From assembly GCA_022497145.1 (NCBI GenBank), contig MU385873.1:248001-312000 (forward strand): a DNA stretch of 64,000 bases. The letters are read 5' to 3'. Of this stretch, positions 1-9,675 are shown piece by piece. How positions within the stretch are numbered: position 1 is the stretch's first letter; every line of letters starts with the position of its first letter. The notes under the pieces are model-generated. The model ran no database searches. It worked only from the letters and a program-made list of their open reading frames with translations, and was not told where the DNA came from. The translations under genes and the position numbers were made by a program. Source of the DNA: Rostrohypoxylon terebratum. Its lineage: Eukaryota; Ascomycota; Sordariomycetes; Xylariales; Hypoxylaceae.

Positions 1-278
1 ATAAGCCCAAAGACTCGACCAATGCGATAGTGCCCACCAACCGTAACAATTATGTTTCGTTTAAGACTTTCTTCCAACATTTCAAGTTGGTACTCGCGAG
101 CATGGATAACTGCTGACACTGCAGCCTGATCTTGTCCAATAGCTGCATATTCAACAATAGTCTCGGTCTCCTCACCCAATTGCATGGAGGTTGCTGCCTG
201 GTTTTGACTAGAAAGAGAATCATTGTCATCGTCGCTTGAGTCTTCCGAGCTCGAGCTTCCCGACCACGATTGCGACAT
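1..278 (-). CDS. dcl2: Dicer-like protein 2, N-terminal exon (partial at window edge)
   Basis: Partial gene whose start codon is at 278 and which runs off the left edge. The first exon (278 down to about 42, 79 codons) encodes a Ser/Asp-rich acidic leader followed by a segment reading YQLEMLEESLKRNIIV. In fungal Dicer-like 2 proteins this immediately precedes the helicase Walker A motif (MDTGSGKT). The frame then runs into GTTGGT at 41, so I infer a phase-0 intron whose acceptor lies outside the window; that donor is weaker than usual. The family cuts double-stranded RNA into small RNAs for quelling and antiviral RNA silencing. DCL2 rather than DCL1 is preferred because of the EMLEESLKRN wording. 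The helicase, PAZ and RNase III parts are not visible. Confidence 0.72.
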   Translation of the reverse strand, partial: MSQSWSGSSSSEDSSDDDNDSLSSQNQAATSMQLGEETETIVEYAAIGQDQAAVSAVIHAREYQLEMLEESLKRNIIVTVGGHYRIGRVFGL

Positions 279-815
279 CTTTTTTTTATAGTTATTCACC
301 AAAACAATATAATTGAAAAACAAAAAGTGAACCAATGTGGTTAGCGAGGAAAATTATGTGATGCCTCGATGTAAGTTGATTGAGGGGGTTCGACGAGACG
401 ATGTCGGCCTAGCATGTTTTTGGGTGCTCGAAAAATAACAAACGGAAACGCGAAAAAAATAATACAACAAAGTAAGATAGACTACATCATTCGGATGTGT
501 TGGCAGAAGCGACAGGTCAGTTTGGACTGACACTGAAATGGTAAGGCTCCAAGGCTGCCGTTCGAAGGAGCGACACACAATCTGAGGTTGTATTATGTAG
601 TGTAGCACGAGAAGGAGAACTCGCATATTCATCTATCCAATGCTTCTGATTGGTTGAAGGGGGACATATAGTGTGTAAGAAGTGACTTTTAAACTGTAAA
701 CTGTGGACTGTGGTATACACAGCACTCGGTTCCCAGATTCAATGTCCCCACTTATCCAGTACAATAAAGGTTCCAAGGTTCAAGGTTGTATTCTAGCATC
801 GCAAGTATCGCGACC
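279..815. other. Divergent intergenic region between dcl2 and the RCC1-like gene
   Basis: This 537-bp stretch lies between two divergently transcribed starts and should hold both promoters. A short T-tract sits just upstream of the dcl2 start. Overlapping small ORFs on the minus strand have no recognisable content. I see no RNA gene here. Confidence 0.6.
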
Positions 816-1893
816 ATGGAATTACTTGCCACTGGTTTCAATGCCTGGGGGCAGCTCGAATTCTTCAACAAAAGTAACGATACGTCTTCCGGGCCGGATG
901 ATTTTCATTCGTTTCGATCTGCTTTGAGGGACCAGATTATCGGGCATCCGCATTCTCTTTTAGAATGTACTTTCGGTTAGTGTTACTCCTTAGTATGTGC
1001 TGATGATTAATTACAGTGCTAACGAAAATCCATTGTTAGTCGAAACTACCTCCGGAATACTGCAGGCAGGTTTCATTGATATTAATAAGGAAAAGTTCAA
1101 GGAGAAACTCCTCTCATCCACCGCAGCCTTGGCGGGGAATGGCGTCATAGCTGGTGAGCATCAACTTGATAATGAATCTTACATGCTGCTTACAAGTCTC
1201 GAGATTATGATGGCCACGGGACAATCTATCAATACCAACACCAATTTGCCAAGGATGAGCGAGAGCAGCAAGTCTTTCCTGGAATGGAGCATATCGTCCA
1301 GCTGGTTGCATACGAAACCGGGTTTGTAGCTTTATCACAAGATGGTCGCGTCTGGACTTGGGGTGATGAGCGCTATAGTGATTGCCTCGGAAGATTGGTA
1401 ACGGATTCAAGGTAAGCATTGGTGTTTCACTTAGCTCTTAGCTGCGGAGTACAACTTACAATAGGATAGTCCAGCGGGAAGACCTGGTCTCGTAGAGGAA
1501 CTTGAGGATTTGCCAACCGGCAAGATAATCAAAATTTTTGCTGCCGGATATCTGGTCCTTGCTTTAACAGAAGGACATGATCTTTATGTCTGGGGTGGAC
1601 ACCCGGGGCGGAAAGCTCTATTCGAAGAATTGTCGGGTAGTCCGATGCCCGTGGTAGTAGAAGAAAGCGACATCATTGACTGCGGGGTTGGAGAATCACA
1701 TATAATTGTGCTCACCTCTGAACATGAAGTATATGTCATTGGCGACAACACGAACGGTCAGCTAGGATTATCAGTTAACGAAGCAACATCATGGACAAAG
1801 GTATCTCTGCATTTAAAAAGGGGCCAAGTCGTTTGCGGTGTAGCTGCGGGACAGCGCACTTCGTTCATATTGATCAAAGACCAAGACCCTTGA
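816..1893 (+). CDS. RCC1-repeat (BLIP-II fold) protein
   Basis: Spliced model join(816..975, 1040..1153, 1204..1411, 1470..1893), 301 aa. RCC1-type blades are visible: ATGFNAWGQL at the N-terminus, then ALSQDGRVWTWGDERYS, LTEGHDLYVWGGH and TSEHEVYVIGDNTNGQLG. These repeats form a beta-propeller used for protein interactions, for example Ran exchange or scaffold roles; the precise role here cannot be told. Intron 1 uses donor GTTAGT and a perfect branch site TGCTAACG at 1017-1024. Introns 2 and 3 start GTGAGC and GTAAGC. With about 300 residues it is shorter than canonical seven-bladed RCC1 (about 400+), so it is probably a divergent or partial propeller. The start at 816 directly begins the first blade. 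The stop lies 77 bp from the convergent proteasome gene. Confidence 0.8.
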
Positions 1894-1970
1894 TGATTCT
1901 GCCTCAATTGGGCCCTCTATGATGCACTATGATACACGTGAACTCCTGCGAAACCCAGTAACGATCACGC

Positions 1971-3104
1971 TCATAGATTTGTCAGGTAGTCCTCGATCTC
2001 CTGTGGAGTTAGCTTTCTGAATCGTGGACCGGTTGCACCATGAACCCCTTCAACTCCGAGTAAGTGATCAGCAGGTGGACCAACAATGCCTTTGAATGGT
2101 CAGTAAATTAGTAAATTCTCTTAAATAAATCATCTTGTTGTAACTCACCAATCTCGATCGTCTCTCCGTTCATCTCGCCTTCAATGGTCTCCTTCAAGGT
2201 TAGAAGTGCGATGTGGACAGCATCTTCTAACTCTAGACCTTCAGTATATCTCTTCTCCAAGAACGTCTTGGCCGTCGTTGCACTCTTGCCGATAGCGGTA
2301 GCTTTCCAAGGGAAGTAACTTCCAGACGGGTCGACTTGGTAAAGCATAGGTCCACCCTTCAGGATACCACCGGTCTTGCCCGAGGGCTTCTTCTCACCCT
2401 CGAACTCTCCTTCGACAGCGGACTCCTCGTCCGGTAGGATACCCTCGTCCCATCCGGCAATCAGCAGACTCACACCGTACGGTCGAACACCACCAGATTG
2501 CGTGGCCTCCTGCATTACTCGCGCAACATCCTGGACCAATATTCTGGTGGGCGGGTACTCGTTGTAGATTCGTTTATAGCCGGTATGAGAGACCTTTCGT
2601 GCCTTGTCCACTAACACTCTGTAGTCGGGGCCCATCCCTGAATAGACCATGCCGATGTTGGGTGTGATCAAACTGACCTTGGACAGGGAGGAGGGGTCGG
2701 CAAGAGGGGAGGATGACTTCTTTTCGGTCGCCAGGACGATGCCATTTGTTGCTGCATGCCGTCAGCTAAGTTGAGGTCTTCTACGCTGTTCAGATATCAT
2801 AGGTGTTATAGGTATTATACGTACCCTTGATGCCTAGGGCGGTTACGCCTTGGTTAACTGCGTTGAGGGCATATTCTGATGCACCACTTCGTTAGCAAAC
2901 AACGCAAAACTCACAAAGATCATATTCCTTCATTGTCCGCCAGTGCATATAGCTATGCGACTGGTGGGAAAGTTGACATACCGATCTGAACTAGTTTTCC
3001 GCTGCCATGGAGTTAGCCTAGAGTCGCAGTGCAAGATGTAGGCGTTTGATAGGAATTTACCTAGGGGAGAAGGTAGTCAATGAGAACGAGTAACGGTCCG
3101 CCAT
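1971..3104 (-). CDS. PRE8: 20S proteasome subunit alpha type-2
   Basis: Five-exon model complement(join(1971..2089, 2149..2751, 2825..2875, 2982..3001, 3061..3104)), 278 aa. The N-terminus MADRYSFSLTTFSPSGKLVQ is the alpha-subunit signature that gates the core particle. GVRPYGVSLLIAGWD, LYQVDPSGSYFPWKATAIG and the tail GPRFRKLTPQEIEDYLTNL identify alpha2. The protein sits in the outer ring of the 20S proteasome in cytosol and nucleus and is not itself catalytic. It is about 25-30 residues longer than the yeast protein because of an acidic, Lys/Gly-ending insertion at about residues 141-171, after AGWD. All introns have GT-AG ends and phases agree throughout; exon 4 from the stop is only 20 nt. 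It is divergent from the RING-CH gene. Confidence 0.95.
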
Positions 3105-4209
3105 TGCTGCAAAGTATTGTTATGAGGTTGGAGTTTGGGTGATGTCTGGAGAAAATGGAAAGGTTCCAAGATTCTGGTTTGGTGGATTGAATGGCGAGGC
3201 TACCGAAACCTCAAGCTGCGTGTGGAGAGCTATAGTTGCAAGGTTGTAAGGTTGCAAGGTTACTTGCTAGGCATCGCGAGTTTGCGCGTCAGAGCTTTAG
3301 GTACCTTGGAAGTACTTCGTAGGTACAATACAATACACACTCAATAATAGCGCCTCCTCCGGGGAAGCTCCAGCGTACCTAATAGTGTATCGCCCTTACT
3401 CAGGTACTTGGGTACTTAAGTCTTACTAGGTTCCAAGTTGATTTTGCGGGATAGACTAGCATGAGGTGACTAATCCGGATTATTAGTGCTCCGAACATTA
3501 CAACGATGTGAGGACTAAAATTTGATTACATAATAACGTGTCCGCAGATGCGGGACCACTTTAACTCCAATCAATCAAGAAAAAAAAAAGTTGACAGCTT
3601 CAAAATAAATTTACTTATTTGCACCATCATTGGAGCGAAGGACATTGAGTTTGAGTATGCCCGAGTATACTGTATGCTCGAGCGCTATCCTACAAAGCAG
3701 TATTTGGTGACGCTCAATGTGTCAACCTAATCGAAGAGAGTCACAAGCTCCCATGGTTGACAGTTGACAGTTGACAGCTCAATGTCCCGTGTACTAGCGA
3801 GATACTGGGCAGTGTAATTCTTTCCGCGTCAACCTGCATCTTCGTTCACACACTTTTAACAGACAAGACTTTTCTTTCCCATTGTTTGCCCATGACAAGT
3901 CATTTCTTTCACCATTGTTAACCTGCACCTTTCATCCTATTGAGCACTCTTCTTTGTATTGAAATTCAAACAATACTTATGTGGTCTAATTATAGATCTC
4001 TAGGTCTTATGTGATGGTGAGGCTCTGAATGGGATGCTCAGTTTTTATTATTGATGTTTCGCGTGTTCTTTCCGCATTGTTTGATTGTACATTGATAAGG
4101 TGTTCTTAAGGAATTTCGAGACCTCGCAGCTCGATTTCTGATTGCGATTACTCCTTTAAAACACACCAACAAAATCTAAAGTCTGCCTGAGAAAGAATCC
4201 CCTATCGAC
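3105..4209. other. Divergent promoter region, no gene seen
   Basis: This 1.1-kb region lies between the proteasome alpha2 and RING-CH starts. It contains short direct repeats (AAGGTTG-type at about 3234-3262 and three copies of TTGACAGT-type at 3757-3778). Two small ORFs (3135-3347 and 3548-3730) look like chance. No RNA gene is recognised. Confidence 0.6.
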
Positions 4210-5084
4210 ATGGCAGCACCGAATGCAAACGGACCGAGGAGGCGCGTACGACAGTGCTGGATCTGTCTTGAAGAAGTAGAACCGGCATATGAAGAGAGGG
4301 GTTGGTTAGACCGCGTTCGAAACCGACCACCAAGACGATCTTATTTCTCCGAGGGTTTAGGCCGACTCATCAACCCATGCCTTTGCAGGGGCACCATCAA
4401 ATATGTCCACGAAGGTTGCCTAAGGCAATGGATGATAACGAATCCCGATGTTTTCCAGTGTGCCCGGTGCCATTACCAATACCAAGTTCAACGAATGACC
4501 TGGGCCCGGGGCATTCGAAACCCAACAATCGCTGTTGGCCTTACATTCCTTATCTTCTGCACCACTGTGTTCTTCCTCGGTTTCATAGCTGATCCCGTTT
4601 TCGGTCTTTGGATCGATCCCGTAGGGGCTATATCCGATATACTCACAAGGGGCCGTATTCGTCCGGACGACGATCTTGGTGACGTTGACGATTTCAGTGA
4701 TATACCCAATTTCGCTTGGATTCTTCATTTCTTGAAGGGATTCTTCACTCTTGGGTTGCTCGGATTTGTCAAGTTTTTTTATGCTGTGAGTCCCTGGCAA
4801 TGGTGGAATATACGAACTAGCGGAATTCTAGGCGGCGGCGGACGTCGTCGTGCGGCTGCTGGGCGCCGGATGGAGAATATCAACCTAGTTCTTGTCCTAA
4901 TCGGCGTCCTCACGTTTATATATGTAAGTCTTATCTTTGGTTCAATCGTTGCCATGCTAACAGAATCCAGACGGTTTGGTCGGGCGTGCAAGAGTGGATC
5001 TGGAAGGTCCTCGACAGAGCGAGTCTAAGGATTTTAAATGTCCAGAATGATAATGATGCTGACAGTGATGTCGAAGTTAATTAG
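4210..5084 (+). CDS. RING-CH (MARCH-type) membrane E3 ubiquitin ligase
   Basis: Two-exon model join(4210..4923, 4971..5084), 275 aa. A C4HC3 RING-CH finger occupies residues 16-87: C16, C19, C57, C59, H67, C70, C84, C87, with the Trp of QWM before the last Cys pair. Three hydrophobic helices follow, at about 107-126, about 172-198 and near 228-248. This is the MARCH/RINGv architecture of a membrane-anchored E3 ligase that recruits E2 on the cytosolic face. The intron (donor GTAAGT, branch GCTAAC, acceptor CCAG) was placed because the unspliced frame reaches a stop and the third membrane helix continues cleanly across it. The C-terminus is acidic. The target pathway cannot be told; fungal homologues are mostly uncharacterised. 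Confidence 0.88.
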
Positions 5085-6469
5085 TTTCGAAACTAGATTG
5101 ACAGCACTCTAAGTTTGAAATTTGTCGAATTACCGAGTTGCGCCAATTGCCAAACTATCCATGGATGGTGAACTTGCATAAACTTGCACACTCTTAAGTT
5201 GCCTTGAAGCTACTCTTCCATTTCTTGTCAACTAGTCTGTGTGCAAAGATTGATACCTTGTTACTGTCTGATGAATTTGAGCGTCTTGCTCTTATTCGTA
5301 CGCGGACTTGTTCGAGGACGTCGGATCATGCCATATGTCATTGGCTCTTCTTGAGCTCACTTGACCTAGCTACCCTTTCCCTATACTCCAATGGATCTTG
5401 TATAGAGGTGTGGTTCGGCTATTTTCGATACAGATGATGATCTCTAGACGATCTTGTATGCGTCCATGTCGTTATTTCCCCCCCTCTCACCCCTAACCCA
5501 GTGATTGTAAAATTTGATTGGCTGAGATCTTTTTCAAGGACCTCGGACCTTCTTGTATGGTAGGTACTAGGTACTAGGTATGCTTGATAAAGGTACATAG
5601 GTACGCGAATATACACAAATTAAGTTGGGATGATTAGCTAAGCGAGCCGGGATCCAAAAGTTGGTTCCATTTTACCACGTCTAGCACGATGTTCTGCCTG
5701 TCTGCACGTTCCAGGCCAACTGGGGTTGCCCAGCCTGCCTAGGTCAATTTAGGTAGCTTTAGGTCCAATTTAAGTCAATTCAAAAAAATGAGAATCCCGT
5801 AATCTGGCGATGCGTTGCGGTGCACATGGTTTTTTTTTTGCGACATGTCCAACACGACGGCTGTTCGAGCCTAAAATACAATACTGATCATACCGCACAT
5901 ATTGAACATATTACTAACTTAGTCATTGATTGTCAGCTTCTCAGGTGACTCTGATGCGACTCGAAAACATCAGTCATCCTCAGTCCGAATCATTCAAATC
6001 ACAATCCGACACCAAGATTACATATTAGTACCTACTATAGGTAATAGCACCTAAACCCGACTTTCGCTTATCGCCTTCTTTGTCGTGGTTTGCCATTTGC
6101 CATTTGCCGTTTATCGTTTTATCGTTTACTGTTTACCACATCCTGCACTTCGTCGTGCCAAATTTGCGTCAAGGTGGCCACGTCCCTCGCGTCAAGACAT
6201 CAGGCAAACTATCCGTCTTTTGTCTCAACCATTCGCTGAACTAATATCTGAAGGTTGTTTGTTTGAACCAAGCCTTCTCATCGTCATACTTCCATCATTT
6301 GTTGAGTAGGACATCAATTGTAATTGGGAAAGAGGACGCAACCTCTATATACTGCTACGGCACCGTAACTTCATAGCAGCCTGCGGGTCTGCGATCCAAC
6401 CGACACTGCCTGCATTTACTCCCTTTCTAACGACGCTAAGAGAGCGATCTCTCAATATCGACGTTCACT
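5085..6469. other. Intergenic region, no gene seen
   Basis: Between two plus-strand genes; it should hold the 3' UTR of the RING-CH gene and the promoter of the GT34 gene. It contains TAGGTAC runs near 5565-5605 and a low-complexity stretch of TTTGCCA/TTTATCG-like repeats at about 6085-6135. Small ORFs lack recognisable content. Confidence 0.6.
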
Positions 6470-7527
6470 ATGCATTACGCTTATCCTCCTCGGAAGAGTT
6501 CGAATCCTCCGCCCTACTTGCCTCGTTCCTCGCGGATACCGAGAATACGAAGAAGCCACCTACGACCGATCGCCTTGTTCGGAATAATGATTGTTGGGTT
6601 GATATGGCTATTTTCGGGCAGCTCAAAACACGCCAAGCACACGATATCAGGAAAACCGGCAGTCGTGTTAGTTACCGTATTTGATGATAAGAGTGATAAT
6701 TCCGCATATCACAAGAATATTAGGGAAAATAGGATTCAATATGCGGAAAAACACGGTAGGATACATCAAGGGTTGAACATCTCGAGCTGTCTTCTCTAAT
6801 GACTGAGCAGGGTACGGTACATTACTTGCCAAAGTAGGCGACTACGACCTCAATGGCTCGCCCTCGTCCTGGTCGAAAGTCGTGGCAATGCGCCACGCGA
6901 TCACGAAATATCCTGACTGTAAATATATGTGGTACCTTGACCAGAATGCGTTGATCATGAACCCCAGTCTGCGGGTGGAAGATTATGTCATGAGCGCCAG
7001 CAAACTCGAAGCCAACATGATGAAAGATCTTCCGGTGGTTCCACCGGACAGCATCATTAAGACATTCTCACACATCAAGGGAAGTGATATCGAATTTGTC
7101 ATAACACAAGACAAAGAAGGTCTTGCTTCGGGAAGTTTCGTGGTCAAAAACGGCGAATGGGCCAAGTTCTTCCTCGACACATGGTTTGATCCGTTGTATC
7201 GCAGTTACAACTTCCAGAAAGCGGAGACTCATGCTCTGGTAAGTTAATACGTTGTTGCTGACGTCCATCTTACATAAGAGGAGCGTTTCAAGTTCTAACA
7301 GATACCAGGAGCATATTGTTCAATGGCACCCGACAATTCTGTCAAAACTGGCGATCATCCCTCAGCATATCATTAATGCTTATAGTAGCAACGATTTCGG
7401 CGCACATTACAAAGACGGCGATATCGCTATCGTGTTTGCCCGCTGTTCGGATACGGGAGACAGAAGCTGTGCTAAAGAGGCCGAACGATTTTCGCAGCAG
7501 TGGCGGACTTCCTTTTCTAGATCTTGA
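6470..7527 (+). CDS. GT34-family alpha-mannosyltransferase (Mnn10/Mnn11-like)
   Basis: Three-exon model join(6470..6755, 6811..7238, 7309..7527), 310 aa. It is a type II Golgi membrane protein: a short basic cytosolic tail, one membrane anchor at about residues 31-49, then a lumenal catalytic domain. ENRIQYAEKHGYGTLLA, VVAMRHAITKYPDCKYMWYL and HIVQWHPTIL are typical of the GMA12/MNN10 (GT34) family, which extends alpha-1,6-mannan on N-glycans. The usual DxD metal-binding motif appears as DQN (WYLDQNALIMN), an arrangement I associate with Mnn11-like subunits of the Golgi mannan polymerase; this assignment is inference. Introns: donors GTAGGA and GTAAGT, acceptors GCAG and CCAG. The start chosen is the first ATG before the basic tail. 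Confidence 0.88.
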
Positions 7528-9321
7528 GAAGATAAATACACGCGATAATGTGTAATGACAATGGCTGTCACGACGCAAACACCGAACTTGCAACGTCGCG
7601 GCGGCGATGAGGAGGAAAGTGGCCATACTAATGGTTTACAGGCGTTCAAGGAGCACGAGGATACTCTAGATTCGGTTGTTCTATCGTCTTCTATCAACAC
7701 CAAAGGGGGGTTCGGCATTTACATAGGTGTTTTGACGGCTTGGAGACTACCACGTTATTTATGCGCTTAGGCGAAACTGGATGTATTATTTCTCAAAAAC
7801 TACGACCGACGAAAGGGCGTCCGTAATGATGTTAGGACGATGTTATTACCACCAACTCAATGTTTTATTCGTCGTATATTACTGATACACGAACACATTC
7901 TGCGGTTTTTAGCAGATTATCTGTCAACGAATTATGTATTGGAATTGTCGGATATTGGTGATAGGGGGTCGATAGCACCATTGCAGATAGCCAAATGAGA
8001 CTTGCTATCTGAATACAAACACAAATACCCTTGAATGGGAGCTCCGATGCAACCAATAGGTACACGATATGCCGTAGTGGGTATACATGTCGCTCTGTTC
8101 AAACGCATCGTCAGCCTACTCGGAGGGACTCGCCCAGGTAAATGGCACGTGCTTAAAACCGTGAAGTCGCGAGGCTGCCAATTGTCTGCGATATGACTTC
8201 CCCCCTTGACAACGCGGCGACGTCTTGGCTAGAATACACTGGCTGACTGGAACTTCTAGGGAACTCTTCCGGTTGGTTGCATACTACGCAGGTACGTATT
8301 ACAGCACTTGAGCACCTACAGGTAAGTGCCTTTAACTTACTTTTTTTCTTAGGCGAGAGACAATGTCCATCCGGCTCTAAGCCATCCGATGATGAAAGGG
8401 ATGGCCAAGGACGACCGTACGTTTCAGCTAGTATTACCAGCGTACCCTGCGCACCCTGCTTTTTTACAACGTAGTACCGTAGTATGTAGTACTTGTATGC
8501 GGCAACATAATAGTAGCACGGAAGGGGATAAGTGTCATCTCAAATGAAATCGTCTGAAATTTCACAAGACGGGAGGACGGGCATTGGACGAAATTTTAGG
8601 TATGTCAGTGCTAAATCTTGTGCCCAAATCTTGATGCCAGATGGAAGGTCACATTTAACCTTAAACATTTACCCAGCTATCGGTATCCTCGCTTACCGAG
8701 AGGGGGAAATAGGTACCCATGACACATAGTATGGATAGGTATCCAGATATCAATTGATACCATCAATGACATGTCGCATTTCTTGTATCACAGAAAGTTT
8801 ATAATGCTGGAGAGACTTAATGCTGAACTTAAAGAAACTACCTATGACATATGTAAACAATTTGGTTTTATCCATAAACAACTTCAGTTGTTCTTGTTGT
8901 AGCAATTTGAACTTCTCTCACGCAGATCAGATCAGGTCAAATAAGAGACCCTCCCGCTCCCTCAATCGTAATTCTTCGACCGAGCGTGAACTGCATGAGT
9001 TGGTTACCTGGTAACCACCGCGAATTACATCGGATAACGCACCTTCAAATGGTGTCACAAGTCACAGGCTCACAAAGATGCCGGTTTGCCAAATGTGGAC
9101 GCCAAATCAATGCGGCTCACCTAGATATCTCAAGAAGACGTAGTCTAGCTAGTCAGCGACCTCTTTAACTCGTTTCTAATTGTAGATCACACAGTTGACC
9201 CCGACCGATTTGGGGAGTTACTGGACCAGCTAAGCAGATCACACATACCCCGGTCAGCCCGGTTGACGATTCGGAGCACTTGCAGGGGGTTTCGACGTCA
9301 AGTTACCCGATCCGGGCTCAA

Positions 9322-9356
9322 CGCCAATCAACGCCAATCAACGCCAATCGACCAAT
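9322..9356. promoter_or_regulatory. Four CCAAT boxes, first three spaced exactly 10 bp
   Basis: CCAAT occurs at 9324, 9334, 9344 and 9352, in a tandem 10-bp unit. It lies about 320 bp upstream of the membrane-protein start at 9676. CCAAT is the binding site of the HAP/CBC complex in fungi; its operation here is inference. Confidence 0.5.
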
Positions 9357-9557
9357 GGTCTGCCAGCTATCTGTCGCATGAATGAACACCTTCTTTCGAC
9401 ATGGTAGCTAGGCCCTACCAGGCAAGCAAATAGCCCAGATGAGCGAAGATGGGGGTAGATGGTGGTTGATAGAGCTGTCGTTCGTGTGTGTGTCTGTGGT
9501 GTCTGTGTGCTTGGACATCGATTCTCCATTGATTCTCCGTTTCAACCGAGTCTATCA

Positions 9558-9587
9558 TTCTTCTTCTTCTTCTTCTTCTTCTTCTTC
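9558..9587. repeat. (TTC)10 microsatellite
   Basis: Ten perfect TTC units, continued by an impure pyrimidine tract to about 9613. It lies 90-120 bp upstream of the ATG at 9676, probably in the promoter or 5' leader, where polypyrimidine tracts are common in fungi. Confidence 0.9.
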
Positions 9588-9675
9588 TCTTCCTTCTTCC
9601 ACCTTCTTTCCTGTCTTGATGACATCGTCCTGGCGACAATTCTGCTTCTAGTCACTCGTTATGGGCTCGTGAACG

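Larger units (their letters stand above)
7528..9675. other. Intergenic region with CCAAT cluster and TTC microsatellite
   Basis: A 2.1-kb region between two plus-strand genes. The right end carries a CCAAT array and a (TTC)10 tract, annotated separately. Short ORFs on both strands, including an Arg-rich one antisense to the TTC tract, look spurious. I see no RNA gene. Confidence 0.6.

Noticed and set aside
5481..5502. CCCCTAACCC-like string reminiscent of telomere repeats
   Set aside because: Only a single short occurrence, not an array.
6490..6512. B-box-like GTTCGAATCC
   Set aside because: It lies inside the GT34 coding exon with no upstream A-box.
9415..9639. Arg-rich minus-strand ORF (poly-Arg segment)
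   Set aside because: It is the translation of the (TTC)10 microsatellite in reverse; chance open frame.
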